Source of the DNA: Candidatus Allofournierella merdavium
GTDB lineage: Bacteria > Bacillota > Clostridia > Oscillospirales > Ruminococcaceae
Assembly (NCBI GenBank): GCA_019118765.1
Contig: DWYI01000016.1
Coordinates: 1-44,587, forward strand
Length of the DNA stretch: 44,587 nucleotides
Reading direction: 5' to 3'
Part shown: piece after piece, positions 26,601-33,889 of the stretch
Numbering within the stretch: position 1 is the first letter of the stretch
Layout of the letters: every line of letters begins with the position of its first letter
Translations under genes and position numbers: made by a program
Notes under the pieces: model-generated
The model's input: only the letters and a program-made list of their open reading frames with translations
Told to the model about the DNA's origin: nothing
Databases searched by the model: none

Positions 26601-27279
26601 TGGTGCCGGTAAGGGTTGCGGTGCTTGTGCCGTTCACCGACAGCTTGCATCTGAGGGTGGCGTTGTTCGCTTTAAGGGAGCCGCCGTTCAGGGTGATGCT
26701 GCCGCTGACGGTGGCTCCTTCGGCAATGTTCACCGTGCCGCCCGCTTCCACCGTGAGGTTGACGGTAGAGGCGCCGCTGACATTGACCGTGGCGCCGTCT
26801 TTCACCGTGACGTTTCCCTGCACCGTGCTGCCGTCTTCCACGTTCAGCGTGTTGTACACAGTTACAGGGGCAGTGATCCGCACTCCGTGAAGGGTCAGCG
26901 CGCCGGTTTTTTCAACAGTGATTTCTGCGTCTGACGCCTCGATACATCCGCTGCCCACGCAGTCTTCAATGACGAGGGACGCGCCCACCTGCAAATTTCG
27001 TCCGCTTGAATTTCCATTTCTTAACAATAACTTGTTGCCCGCAAGGCAGAATGTCGTGCCGCTGTTTGAGAATTTGAGCGCGCCCTCTACTGTTACGTCG
27101 TTGGAAAGATAAAATTTTGTGCCGTTGCTATACTCGCCTGGGCCATTGACCTCGCCCCATGCTCTATCGGTGTGGCCGCCGTGGTCGGCGGCAAACACCG
27201 CCCCGGGCAGCACAAGGGCCAGCGCCGCGAGGCACACCAGGCCCCGCAGCAGCGCGGCGCGAATGGATGACTTTTTCAT
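23626..27279 (-). CDS. Large secreted beta-helix surface protein, membrane-anchored at the C-terminus
   Basis: 1217 residues. A signal peptide (1-30, AVFAADHGGH) leads into a long right-handed beta-helix (about 40-600). It has repeated 'GGGVYVA', 'ITGNTAENGG' and 'ITENTAQNGG' units like those of polymorphic/adhesin-type proteins. Ig-like segments follow (about 640-790), then HDWGGWVSGGDGTHTGICQ with a Cys-rich module (about 795-840) and further Ig-like repeats (880-1060). Last come a helical stretch, a Pro/Thr/Ala-rich wall-spanning region (about 1115-1185) and a final membrane helix with the tail RKRNV. No LPxTG is seen, so anchoring is by the helix rather than by sortase. The helix region (25.3-27.1 kb) is clearly less GC-rich than its surroundings. 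It overlaps tetR by 4 bases (ATGA). A role in adhesion is an inference. Confidence 0.85.
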   Translation of the reverse strand: MKKSSIRAALLRGLVCLAALALVLPGAVFAADHGGHTDRAWGEVNGPGEYSNGTKFYLSNDVTVEGALKFSNSGTTFCLAGNKLLLRNGNSSGRNLQVGASLVIEDCVGSGCIEASDAEITVEKTGALTLHGVRITAPVTVYNTLNVEDGSTVQGNVTVKDGATVNVSGASTVNLTVEAGGTVNIAEGATVSGSITLNGGSLKANNATLRCKLSVNGTSTATLTGTTVTGNDNTVTVNGGACTINGGRIERIINNSGNGGGVCVADGTCNINGTVITENTAQNGGGVYVASGGTCNITEGGVTITGNTAENGGGLYVDGGALIVNGVTKISSNTATTNGGGVYAAAGSEWAFNVNTEITDNEANGGSGGGVYLAGPAANNGLYDMNKAAITYNTARNDGGGVYVGKNVRFTCQKGSKDSSRAISYNKALHGRGGGVYVADGAVLTVGADIMNNTATDSIGGGIYGIGSCTVNINGSTTEGDCPVIYSNRDMNGENGIRMDANLNDVGAKQWTVNLKEGYLNDDSVFYGVTGGEKGTLKIIDDGNDGVGIVDAEMHSVAITINGGSVKPDNDFLMTESTCQINGGCCRITTFKTNDNSKVWVGGGYFNVDPGSQAMVQIDPQHVVLHIDQNTGDPAFKDYSYAVYDEKQGVSGAKNGNPVYDGSPVEAGVDFTLSNADGATVNYFYKARGAEDSAYVSGLPQNAGAYTIQAKCLNVTGTSGKWYAETSFDLTIAKATPSYTEPAPLTGLHGQPLSGVALPAGWAWEDGTTTLDAAGAQTYPATFTPADTANYNTVDVPLTVTVTHDWGGWVSGGDGTHTGICQRPGCGAQDAPAPCSGGDATYFLQAVCRVCGGAYGPLKADATPPSGEIVLGENRWNQFLNDVTFGLFFNKTQTVTVTASDDSSAVGGYTPEKAPTAEYYVHSGGTALTLEQLKSLAFTRYTRPFSVDPQARLVVYAKITDHAGNVTYINSEGLVLDATAPALTGVENGASYYVTQAVQASDENLNTVTVNGAAVGAGFTLAGDTDAVYTVTAADKAGSVTAVTVTMKPLSTLEKEMEGLTVENVTSAARPRLQALEATLKGIDLTDATQAEKDKVENMLARCRALLARLDQLEWTPSPTATPVPTAAPAPTPTPRPAATARPTPAPTATPEPSATPAPTESPAPTATPVPLPTESPAPTQGQEPTAGFPWGLALPGLALAAVIGLAVTLVLRKRNV

Positions 27280-27896
27280 GTGGGTTCCTCCCTTTCTGCC
27301 GCCGTTCCGCCGTTTCCGGCGGGCAGGGCGTTGTTTTTTGCCGCCAGCACCGCGCGCAGCGAGGCGCGGATGGCGTTCAGCTGCAAGTTCAGATATTCCT
27401 CGTCCTCAAACAGGGCGTAGTGGACACAGGCCCGCACAAAGGAATAGGTCATGCCCTGGATGTAGTCCGCCGGCATGCCCAGCTTGCCGGAAAGCTGCCG
27501 GGCATACTCCCCATAGCGCCGGTTCACGCCCTCGAAAAATTCCCTGCCGCTTTGGCGGTATTTCGGGCTGGCGTACACCTGGTACATAAAACGGTATTTC
27601 GCGCCGTGCATCTCGGCGGTGACGCGGGGCATCTGGCGCAGAAAACGCTCGATGTCCGGCGCGTTTTTGGGCGCCAGCGCCATGAAGTCGTCCTCCACTT
27701 TGGCCATGCAATGAGCCGTCGCCTCAATGACGATGCGCTCTTTGGTGCCGAAATAATACACCAGCGCCGCGTTGGTCACCCCGCAGGCCTCCGACAGCAT
27801 CTTCATGGTGGTGTTTTCCAGCCCGTATTCGCAGAACACGTCAAAGCATCTCTCCAGAAATTCCAGCGCGCGGGGGGAATAGTTGCGGGCCTCCAT
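27276..27896 (-). CDS. TetR family transcriptional regulator
   Basis: 206 residues from the ATG at 27896. The N-terminal HTH (about 10-55) is canonical: FEYGLENTTMKML-type helix, CGVTNAALVYYFGTKERI and the following helix. The C-terminal domain is all-helical, and its ligand is unknown. The GTG three codons upstream is directly next to GGGAG and cannot be the start; GGGAGG is 8 bases from the chosen ATG. It is co-transcribed with, and overlaps by 4 bases, the surface protein gene. An inverted repeat in its own promoter suggests that it represses the pair. Confidence 0.9.
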   Translation of the reverse strand: MEARNYSPRALEFLERCFDVFCEYGLENTTMKMLSEACGVTNAALVYYFGTKERIVIEATAHCMAKVEDDFMALAPKNAPDIERFLRQMPRVTAEMHGAKYRFMYQVYASPKYRQSGREFFEGVNRRYGEYARQLSGKLGMPADYIQGMTYSFVRACVHYALFEDEEYLNLQLNAIRASLRAVLAAKNNALPAGNGGTAAEREEPT

Positions 27897-27919
27897 AACG
27901 GCCACCTCCCAAAAATTTA

Positions 27920-27935
27920 CTAACCGGACAGTTAG
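27920..27935. promoter_or_regulatory. Candidate TetR operator
   Basis: The inverted repeat CTAAC-N6-GTTAG lies between the upstream terminator and the tetR ribosome binding site. The size and spacing fit TetR-family autoregulatory sites. Confidence 0.65.
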
Positions 27936-27947
27936 CGCCCGGAGAAA

Positions 27948-27973
27948 AAAAGCAGGGATCTCTCCCTGCTTTT
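27948..27973 (-). terminator. Terminator of the DUF2975-DUF4173 operon
   Basis: An 11-bp perfect stem AAAAGCAGGGA with its complement (loop of 4), and a T-run on the minus strand. It lies 86 bases after the DUF4173 stop. Confidence 0.88.
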
Positions 27974-28058
27974 ATCATACCAGAGGGCGACGGGGGACAC
28001 AATCCCCGCCGCCCCGGCGCATTTGTGAAATTTTCGGAGCGGGTTTTCCACACGGTGT

Positions 28059-29828
28059 TCAATCCCAGGTGGAATACTGCGGGCGGGCGTACAGCAGCCG
28101 GTCGCCCACGTCCTCCTCATCCAGCACGCCGGCGGCCACCAGCTGCCGGTTGGCGGCCCGCAGCCAGAGGTCCGGCTGGGAGAGGCAGAGGGCCAGGAAC
28201 AGGCCGCAGAACACCGCTGCGGCGACCCGCACCACCGGGAAGGGGCGGAAGAGGGTGATCAGGGCCAGCACCGTGAGCAGGGCCAGCACCAGGATGAACC
28301 AGCCGGAGACGATGCGCTTTGGGGTGAAACCGAAGCGGCGGATATAAAGGAACATCTTGGAGGCGCCCACCGCGGCGAAGAGCAGGTTGGAAAGGCACAG
28401 CAGCGCCGCCAGCCCTTTCAGGGCGGGGCTTTGGCGCAGGGGGATGCGGCTGGCCTTGGCGGCGGCGGTGAGCACCGAGAAGTTCAGCACCACCACGGCG
28501 CACAGTTCGAAAAAGCCCCGGCGGGCGTACTCGGCGGCGGTGAAGCCGGCGGGCAGGCTGCCGAAAAAGCCGCCGGTGAGGTAGTTCAGCTGCACCGCGA
28601 AGAAGGCGGCGTAGAGGGCCAGCAGCAGCGCCATGGAAAGGCCCAGGGCCCCGGCGGGGGCCAGGCGCAGCTTTTCCGCCCCGGCCCGCAGGGCCGGGCC
28701 CCGGGCGGGGTCGGGGACGGTTTTCAGCGCCCCTGCCGCCAGCCCGAAGAGATAGGCCCCCACCGGCAGGCCCAGCAGAAAATACACCAGTTCGGTGACC
28801 ATCGCCTCGGGCAGGGTGAACCAGCGGAAGAAGGCTTCCAGAGCCGCGCCGAAGGCGTCGTCGGCGCTCGCCAGCAGCCGGGCCGCCAGCAGCACCACCA
28901 CCGCCGCGGCGCAGAGGGTGACCAGCCCGGCCCAAAGGTTTCCCTTTTTGCGGTGGGCGAGGCTTTGCAGAAAATCGCCCAGCGCCCGCGCCAGCACCCG
29001 GACGCGCAGAAAGAAGTTGCCGAAGGGCACGGCGATCATCGCCCGCAGCACGTCCAGCGGCAAAAAGGGCCCGGTGCGCTGCTCGGTGAGCACGCCGGCG
29101 CGGGCCAGCACCCAGTAGGCGGCCGCCAGGTGCAGGGCGGCAAACTCCCACATCATCACCGCCTCGTTGTAGAAAAGGCTGGCGGTTTTGAAGGTGTAGT
29201 CCGCCGTCAGCGCCACCCACAAGGCCAGCCACAGCCGGCTCTCTTTGGAGGCGGGGCGGCCCGCCGCGCGGCACATCCACTCCACCCCCGCCAAAAACAG
29301 GGCGCAGAACAGCACCCGGAACAGCGGGCCGTTCTCAAAGCCCAGCAGCCAGCCCCGGACGTAGGCCCAGCCCCACAGCCAGCTGAGCAGCGCCGCCGGC
29401 GCCATCCATTTGGCCCAGACGGGCCGGGCGGGAGCGGGCGCACCCGGGGCGGGGCCGGGAACTTCCGTGGCGGAGGCGGGCCGCGGGCCGGCGTATGCCG
29501 GCGGGGGGGCGTCCTTTGCCGGAGCGGGGGAAGGGGCGGCCTGCGGGCCGGGGGCGCGTTCCGCCGGTGCCGGCTGCGGGCCGTAGGCGGGGGCGGTCTT
29601 TTCGCAGCCTTCTGCCGTCGGGGCGGCCTGTTGTGTGCAGGTGAGGGGCGTTTTTTCGCCGCTCACCGGCGGCTGGGCAGGCTCCGGGACGGTTTTGGCC
29701 GCGGCGGGAGCCTGCGGGCCGGTGCGGGCGGACAGGGGGACCGCATTCGCGGCGGCCTCCCCGCCCTGCGTTTTGGGTGCGTCAAAGAAAGGGGGGCGGG
29801 CGCCGCCCTCCATTTTGTTGGGGTCCAT
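28059..29828 (-). CDS. DUF4173/DUF4153-type multi-pass membrane protein
   Basis: 589 residues. A 135-residue N-terminal region is almost entirely Pro/Ala/Gly/Glu and probably disordered in the cytoplasm. About eleven membrane helices follow. The family shows in the middle (PFGNFFLRVRVLARAL; FFRWFTLPEAMVTELVYFLLGLPVGAYLFGL) and the late NYLTGGFFGSLPAGFTAAEYARRGFFELCAV and LYIRRFGFTPKRIVSGWF. The function is unknown. GTG at 29831 is also in frame, but GGAGG is best spaced (8 bases) to the ATG at 29828. It is the last gene of the operon that begins with the DUF2975 gene. Confidence 0.87.
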   Translation of the reverse strand: MDPNKMEGGARPPFFDAPKTQGGEAAANAVPLSARTGPQAPAAAKTVPEPAQPPVSGEKTPLTCTQQAAPTAEGCEKTAPAYGPQPAPAERAPGPQAAPSPAPAKDAPPPAYAGPRPASATEVPGPAPGAPAPARPVWAKWMAPAALLSWLWGWAYVRGWLLGFENGPLFRVLFCALFLAGVEWMCRAAGRPASKESRLWLALWVALTADYTFKTASLFYNEAVMMWEFAALHLAAAYWVLARAGVLTEQRTGPFLPLDVLRAMIAVPFGNFFLRVRVLARALGDFLQSLAHRKKGNLWAGLVTLCAAAVVVLLAARLLASADDAFGAALEAFFRWFTLPEAMVTELVYFLLGLPVGAYLFGLAAGALKTVPDPARGPALRAGAEKLRLAPAGALGLSMALLLALYAAFFAVQLNYLTGGFFGSLPAGFTAAEYARRGFFELCAVVVLNFSVLTAAAKASRIPLRQSPALKGLAALLCLSNLLFAAVGASKMFLYIRRFGFTPKRIVSGWFILVLALLTVLALITLFRPFPVVRVAAAVFCGLFLALCLSQPDLWLRAANRQLVAAGVLDEEDVGDRLLYARPQYSTWD

Positions 29829-29862
29829 CACAAAACCCTCCTTTTCAGTTTTCGGGCGGCGG

Positions 29863-30258
29863 TCACTGGCTCAGGTCGGTGACCATCCCCCACAGAAGTT
29901 CATTTGTCTCATACACCCCCTGGTAGGGGCGTTCGATGTACCATTTGCCTTTTTCGGGGTAAACGAAAATCGTCTGCTCGCTGCCGTCCTCCAGCACAAA
30001 GTGTACCGAGGCCATGTCCGCCTTGTCCGGCACATCCTGTACGGTGGCCTTGCGAGTGGGCGCGGCGGCGGCCATGTCCTCCAGCAGCAGCCCGATCCAG
30101 CCGGGGCCGGTGCGAACGGCGCTCTCGCCCTCGTATTCCAGCCGCACTTCGCTCACCTCGTGGGCGTCGGGCAGGGTGAGGGGTTCGGCCAGGGGGGAGC
30201 AGGCGCCGGCAAACAGCAGCAGCGCCGCCAGCAGCAATGTCCAAAGGGTGCGTCCCAT
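29863..30258 (-). CDS. DUF5301-like lipoprotein
   Basis: 131 residues from the ATG at 30258. The signal peptide carries the lipobox LFAGAC (Cys about residue 20). The mature part begins EPLTLPDAHEVSEVRLEY, which resembles DUF5301 domains, and holds FVLEDGSEQTIFVYPEKGKWYIERPYQGVY. It is probably a small extracellular domain on a lipid anchor; its function is unknown. AAAGGAGG precedes the chosen start. The longer frame upstream (MERKKFF) lacks a good site. It is the fourth gene of the operon, 34 bases before DUF4173. Confidence 0.75.
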   Translation of the reverse strand: MGRTLWTLLLAALLLFAGACSPLAEPLTLPDAHEVSEVRLEYEGESAVRTGPGWIGLLLEDMAAAAPTRKATVQDVPDKADMASVHFVLEDGSEQTIFVYPEKGKWYIERPYQGVYETNELLWGMVTDLSQ

Positions 30259-30330
30259 GGGCGGCCTCCTTTTTACAACGCGCACAGCGCGGACAGGGAA
30301 AAATTTTTTGCGTTCCATGGCGTGCTTCGT

Positions 30331-30855
30331 TCAGGTGTCCAGTTCTCCGAAGTAGAGCACGCGGGCCTCGGCGTCGTAGACCGCCACCGTGAAGTTGAAG
30401 GAGCCCCGTTCCAGCAGGGGGGTATCGGTCTGCTCCTGGCGGTCGATGAGGCGGTAATATCCCTTTTTCACCGGCGGCACCAGCGGCGCGCCCTCTTCAT
30501 CGGCCAGAAAGGGGCCGTTGCTGCCCGCCGCCGTCTCCAGCCCCCAGACAAGGGCCTGCACCGTGTCGTCCGGCGGCAGGGGCTGCCAGGCCGGGTCGGC
30601 GCTGATCTGCTCTTCCATGCCGTCGTCCACAAAGGTGAACTCCATAAACAGCGTGCCGTCGCCGTGGAAGCCGCCCCGGTCGGTCTGGGTGTTGATGCTG
30701 GTGACCGCCTCCTCCTCCAGGCCCAAAACCCCGAGGGCATAGGCGGCTTTCTCCTTCGCGCTCGCGCCGATGCCCGGCCTGCCCGCTTCGCCGCAGCCCG
30801 CCAGGGCCAGCGCCGCCAGCAGCGCCGCGGCGATACACAAGATCCTCTGTTTCAC
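30331..30855 (-). CDS. Small lipoprotein with DUF4829/NTF2-like appearance, unknown function
   Basis: 174 residues. The lipoprotein signal MKQRILCIAAALLAALALAGC has its lipobox LAGC at 18-21. The mature region includes FMEFTFVDDGMEEQISAD and a late YYRLIDRQEQTDTPLLERGSFNFTVAVYD strand-rich part. I do not recognise the family. The start is GTG, overlapping the stop of the upstream regulator gene (GTGA), with AAGGAG 9 bases upstream. It is the third gene of the operon; two lipoproteins together with membrane proteins suggest an envelope-related function. Confidence 0.7.
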   Translation of the reverse strand: MKQRILCIAAALLAALALAGCGEAGRPGIGASAKEKAAYALGVLGLEEEAVTSINTQTDRGGFHGDGTLFMEFTFVDDGMEEQISADPAWQPLPPDDTVQALVWGLETAAGSNGPFLADEEGAPLVPPVKKGYYRLIDRQEQTDTPLLERGSFNFTVAVYDAEARVLYFGELDT

Positions 30856-31085
30856 GGCTCGTCTCCTTTCTCCTCGTCCTCGCCGGGCACATACTCCAGC
30901 AGGTCGGCGGGCTGGCAGTCCAGCGCGCGGCAGAGGGCGGCCAGGGTGGAAAAGCGCACCGCCTTGGCCTTGTTGTTCTTCAAAATGGAGAGGTTGGCCG
31001 GGGTGATGCCGATCTTCTCGGCCAGTTCTCCCGCGCCGATCTTGCGGCGGGCCATGACCACGTCCAGGTTGATGATGATGGGCAT
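30852..31085 (-). CDS. Cro/CI-type helix-turn-helix regulator (YozG-like)
   Basis: 77 residues, a single HTH domain. MPIIINLDVVMARRKIGAGELAEKIGITPANLSILKNNKAKAVRFSTLAALCRALDCQPADLLEY is the compact form usually encoded beside DUF2975 membrane proteins. It binds DNA and probably controls its own operon through the palindrome at 32022-32037. It begins 13 bases after the DUF2975 gene and overlaps the next lipoprotein gene by 4 bases. Confidence 0.9.
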   Translation of the reverse strand: MPIIINLDVVMARRKIGAGELAEKIGITPANLSILKNNKAKAVRFSTLAALCRALDCQPADLLEYVPGEDEEKGDEP

Positions 31086-31098
31086 TCCACCGCCCCCT

Positions 31099-31893
31099 TT
31101 ATATCGTCAGGTCCAGCTCGGCCTTCATGCCGATGGCCCGCTGGAACACGTTTTTGATGATGCGCACGATGAGCCCCATGAAGGCCGCCGCCGCCGCAAC
31201 CAGCACCATGGGCAGGTAGAACGCCGCGCCGGCGAGGCAGAGGGCCGCCACCGCCATGCAGCACCAGCTGGCCGCCCGCAGATGGCGGACGTTGGCGGGC
31301 ACGAACACCTGTTCCGCCTCGATGTTGGCCAGCAGGCGAAACAGGTTATACAGCAGCACATAGGCCGCGGCGCTGGCCGCATAGAGGGTGATGAGGCCCC
31401 ACACCAGATGGGCGGTGTCGTTGATGCCCTCGTAGCGGCTGGTGCGCAGAAACCAGTTCACCAGCCACCAGCCGGCCGCGTCGCACACCGCCACCGCGCC
31501 GGTGAACAGCAGCACCGCCAGCTTGGAGAGGGAGAGGCTGTTCTGCTCGTTCCACAGGGGGGTCTTCTCCTTGTTTGAGGCCTTTCGTCTGCCCCAGACC
31601 AGGGCGGCGGCCCCCGCCGCCGCCAGCGCCACCGGCCAGAGGGCCAGGCCGTAGACCGCGGCGATCCCGTAGTTGCGGTAGACCGGGTGGTAGCCGTAGA
31701 CTCCCGCCCAGATAAGGTCGGTGAGCACCTCCGCCGCCACAAAGGCCAGCAGGGTATTTTTGACCCCCGCCTTTTTTCGCAGGGGGCGAACACCCAGCAG
31801 CAGAACAAAATACAGCGCCGCCAGGGCGAACCAGAAGACCAGCCAGAGACCGGCGCCCCGTATCTGGCTGAGCGAGAGGATGGCAGTGAGCAT
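31099..31893 (-). CDS. DUF2975-containing membrane protein
   Basis: 264 residues with about seven membrane helices. The C-terminal half (about 105-255) fits DUF2975: LYNLFRLLANIEAEQVFVPANVRHLRAASWCC. The N-terminal about 100 residues add a further helical block not found in the usual shorter proteins. In family members a DUF2975 protein and a YozG-type regulator are encoded together, as here; how they communicate is unknown. It is the first gene of the operon, with AAAGGTGGAG before the ATG and a promoter at 32020-32048. Confidence 0.78.
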   Translation of the reverse strand: MLTAILSLSQIRGAGLWLVFWFALAALYFVLLLGVRPLRKKAGVKNTLLAFVAAEVLTDLIWAGVYGYHPVYRNYGIAAVYGLALWPVALAAAGAAALVWGRRKASNKEKTPLWNEQNSLSLSKLAVLLFTGAVAVCDAAGWWLVNWFLRTSRYEGINDTAHLVWGLITLYAASAAAYVLLYNLFRLLANIEAEQVFVPANVRHLRAASWCCMAVAALCLAGAAFYLPMVLVAAAAAFMGLIVRIIKNVFQRAIGMKAELDLTI

Positions 31894-32019
31894 ATCGCTC
31901 CACCTTTCTTTCGGCGGGCCTGCCGCCCGCCGTTTTTTCCGCCGCGGGCGGCGAAGGAAGAAACGCTCCGCCCGGCCCGGCCGTCCGCGGCGCGGCCAGC
32001 CGCCCCGCTCTTTGAGGTC

Positions 32020-32073
32020 AGTATACCACGGGGTATATCGAATTACAAGTGTTTTTTATCGTTTTTCGATAAA
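32020..32073 (-). promoter_or_regulatory. Promoter of the DUF2975 operon with overlapping palindromes
   Basis: TTGTAA (32048-32043), a 17-bp spacer and TATACT (32025-32020). TATACC-ACGG-GGTATA (32022-32037) covers the -10 and spacer. TTTATCG-TTTTT-CGATAAA (32055-32073) lies just upstream of the -35. Both are candidate sites for the Cro/CI regulator. Confidence 0.72.
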
Positions 32074-32160
32074 TTTTTGTTCCAATGCGATAACACCACA
32101 AGATGTTGCGGCGGCGGGGGAGGGCGGGCACAAGGGTGGAGCCACCCGGCTGCCGGGCCG

Positions 32161-32747
32161 GGCGGTACAGGACAGCATCCCCGCCAGGGGCGCGGCCTGC
32201 CTGTTTTGCCCGGCATACCGCCTGATGAAATCCGTGCCGGGCGGGGCGCTGCCGCCGCGTAGTGCGCCTGAGACGAACACTTTGGCCGCCAGGACAAAGT
32301 ATCCGGATCACAGCGTGCGGCGACGGACAGCAACGCGCCACCCCCGCGCCAAACCGAAATACCCTCCCGCGCCCCGGACCGTTCGCTTCTTTCGTGCCGC
32401 GTGCCCACATACTGCGCCCGGTCCCTCCGCACCGCACGCGGCGTCTCGGACATTTTCCACGGCGAAGGAAAATGTCCGTTCCGATGCGCACTACATGCGG
32501 AGGACCGGGCTTCGCCACAGCCCGCTGGTGGCGGACAGCGTGCCGGTGCCTGCCGCTCCTTTTGCGTGCGCCGGAGGGCGATGCCTCCGCGCCAAAAAAT
32601 TCCCGCACCCCGCTCTTTTTGCGTCCGCACGGGGGCACCACCCTCGCACGCGGCATCTCGGACACTTTTCACGACGAGGAAAAGTGTCCGTTCTGAGGCG
32701 CACTAAGGGTGGTTCCCCCGCGCTGCCGGGCCGGGTGGGGAAGGCAG
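32161..32747. repeat. Mosaic intergenic repeat, locus 2
   Basis: Three modules match locus 1 (3085-4011) in a different order: 32161-32331 matches about 3329-3490, 32366-32594 matches about 3150-3330 plus part of the 230-bp unit, and 32648-32747 matches 3594-3690. Hairpins are at 32448-32477 and 32660-32689, and a reversed-context hairpin is at 32277-32302. No gene is seen in 31894-32829; open frames run in several phases together. Confidence 0.85.
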
Positions 32748-32776
32748 GCAGGCCGCTCATATTGGCGGCACCACCC

Positions 32777-32805
32777 TTGCGCTCGGGCCGGCGGCGTGGC
32801 ATAAT
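32777..32805 (+). promoter_or_regulatory. Promoter of the TIGR04076-GOLPH3-like pair
   Basis: TTGCGC (32777-32782), a 17-bp spacer and CATAAT (32800-32805) with TGG upstream (extended -10). Confidence 0.55.
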
Positions 32806-32829
32806 GGGAGAGGAAAGGCGGGATGCCCC

Positions 32830-33147
32830 ATGAAGCGGGTGAATATCACCGTGCTGCGCAAGGAATTTTATCCGGAATACGCCGACGCCTACCTCACCGA
32901 GGGGCGGGAGGTAGGCCCCTGCCCCATGCTGGAGGTGGGCGACACCTTTGTGTTCGAGGGCGGCGCGCAGATGCCCCAGGGCTTTTGCCCCTGGGCCTGG
33001 GTGGACATTTACAACAGCGTCAGCGCCCTGGCCGCCGGCGCAAGCTACGCGCCCTGGAACAACCGGGAAGGCCAGACCATCGTGTGCTGCACCGACGGCA
33101 TCCGCCCGGTGGTGTTTGAACTGCACGCCATGGAGGAGGGGGAGTGA
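32830..33147 (+). CDS. TIGR04076 family protein
   Basis: 105 residues. CPMLEVGDTFVFEGG, GFCPWAWVDIYNSVSALAAGA and the final VCCTDGIRPVVFELHAME are the conserved pattern of this small family, including the CPWAW signature. Its function is unknown. It contains several conserved Cys, which could bind a metal, but no classic cluster motif. AGAGGAAAGGCGGG precedes the ATG. It is the first of two genes, 40 bases before the GOLPH3-like gene. Confidence 0.85.
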   Translation: MKRVNITVLRKEFYPEYADAYLTEGREVGPCPMLEVGDTFVFEGGAQMPQGFCPWAWVDIYNSVSALAAGASYAPWNNREGQTIVCCTDGIRPVVFELHAMEEGE

Positions 33148-33187
33148 CCCCCTTGCCCCGCAAATTTTGGAACAGGAAGAATCGCTT

Positions 33188-33826
33188 ATGACTGAACTGA
33201 CCATCACACAGGAATATCTTCTTCTGGCGGTGAACGACCGGGGCCGCTTTTCGCCCCTGAACCCCCAGCAGCCCATCTGCCTGGTGGCGGCGGCGCTGCT
33301 GGAACTGGAGGGGGCGGGCTGCGTGCTCTTTTCCGGCGAGCGGGTGGGGCTGGCCGGGCCGCTGCCCGCCGCGCTGCGGTGCCTGAAACCCCTGTACAAC
33401 TTCATCGACCGGCCCCGGCCGGCGCCGCTGGCCATGGTGCTGCGGGACTTCGCCCCCGACGGGCCCAAACAGGAGGAACTGGCGGAGGCGGTGGGGGAGA
33501 GCCTGCACGACGCAAAGCTGGCCAGCCCCCAGCGCTCGCTGGCGGGGCGGGTGTACTACCTGCCGGCGGCGGGGGAGGCCGGCCGGCGGCTGGAACGGCT
33601 GCTTGTGCACCTGTGCGGCGAGAGCGGCCCCACCCCCCGGGAGGCGGCGCTGGCGGTGCTGCTGTGCCAGAGCGGTGTGGTGGCCCAGAAGGCGGGCGCG
33701 GCGGCCGCTGCGAAGGCGGAGTGGGCACTGGCCGCCCTGGTGGCGGCCCACACCCCCGCGGGCGAGGCGGCGCTGGCCGCTCAGGCCGCCGTGGACCGGG
33801 TGAACGCCGTGCTTGCCAAAGGATAA
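33188..33826 (+). CDS. GOLPH3/Vps74-like (GPP34) helical protein
   Basis: 212 residues from the ATG at 33188 (AGGAAG 8 bases upstream). The N-terminus LTITQEYLLLAVNDRGRFS, the CLVAAALLELEGAGCVLF helix and the alternation of helical repeats are like GPP34-domain proteins. In eukaryotes these bind PI4P and glycosyltransferases; bacterial ones have no agreed role. The similarity is judged by overall pattern only, so the call is tentative. A strong terminator follows. Confidence 0.5.
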   Translation: MTELTITQEYLLLAVNDRGRFSPLNPQQPICLVAAALLELEGAGCVLFSGERVGLAGPLPAALRCLKPLYNFIDRPRPAPLAMVLRDFAPDGPKQEELAEAVGESLHDAKLASPQRSLAGRVYYLPAAGEAGRRLERLLVHLCGESGPTPREAALAVLLCQSGVVAQKAGAAAAAKAEWALAALVAAHTPAGEAALAAQAAVDRVNAVLAKG

Positions 33827-33853
33827 GACGGGCCGGACCCTTTCACAAAAACA

Positions 33854-33889
33854 GGGAGCCGGAGGCAAGTGCCTCCGGCTCCCGTTTTT
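33854..33889. terminator. Terminator after the GOLPH3-like gene
   Basis: A 14-bp perfect stem (33854-33867 with 33870-33883), loop AG, then G and T5. It lies between converging genes. Confidence 0.92.
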
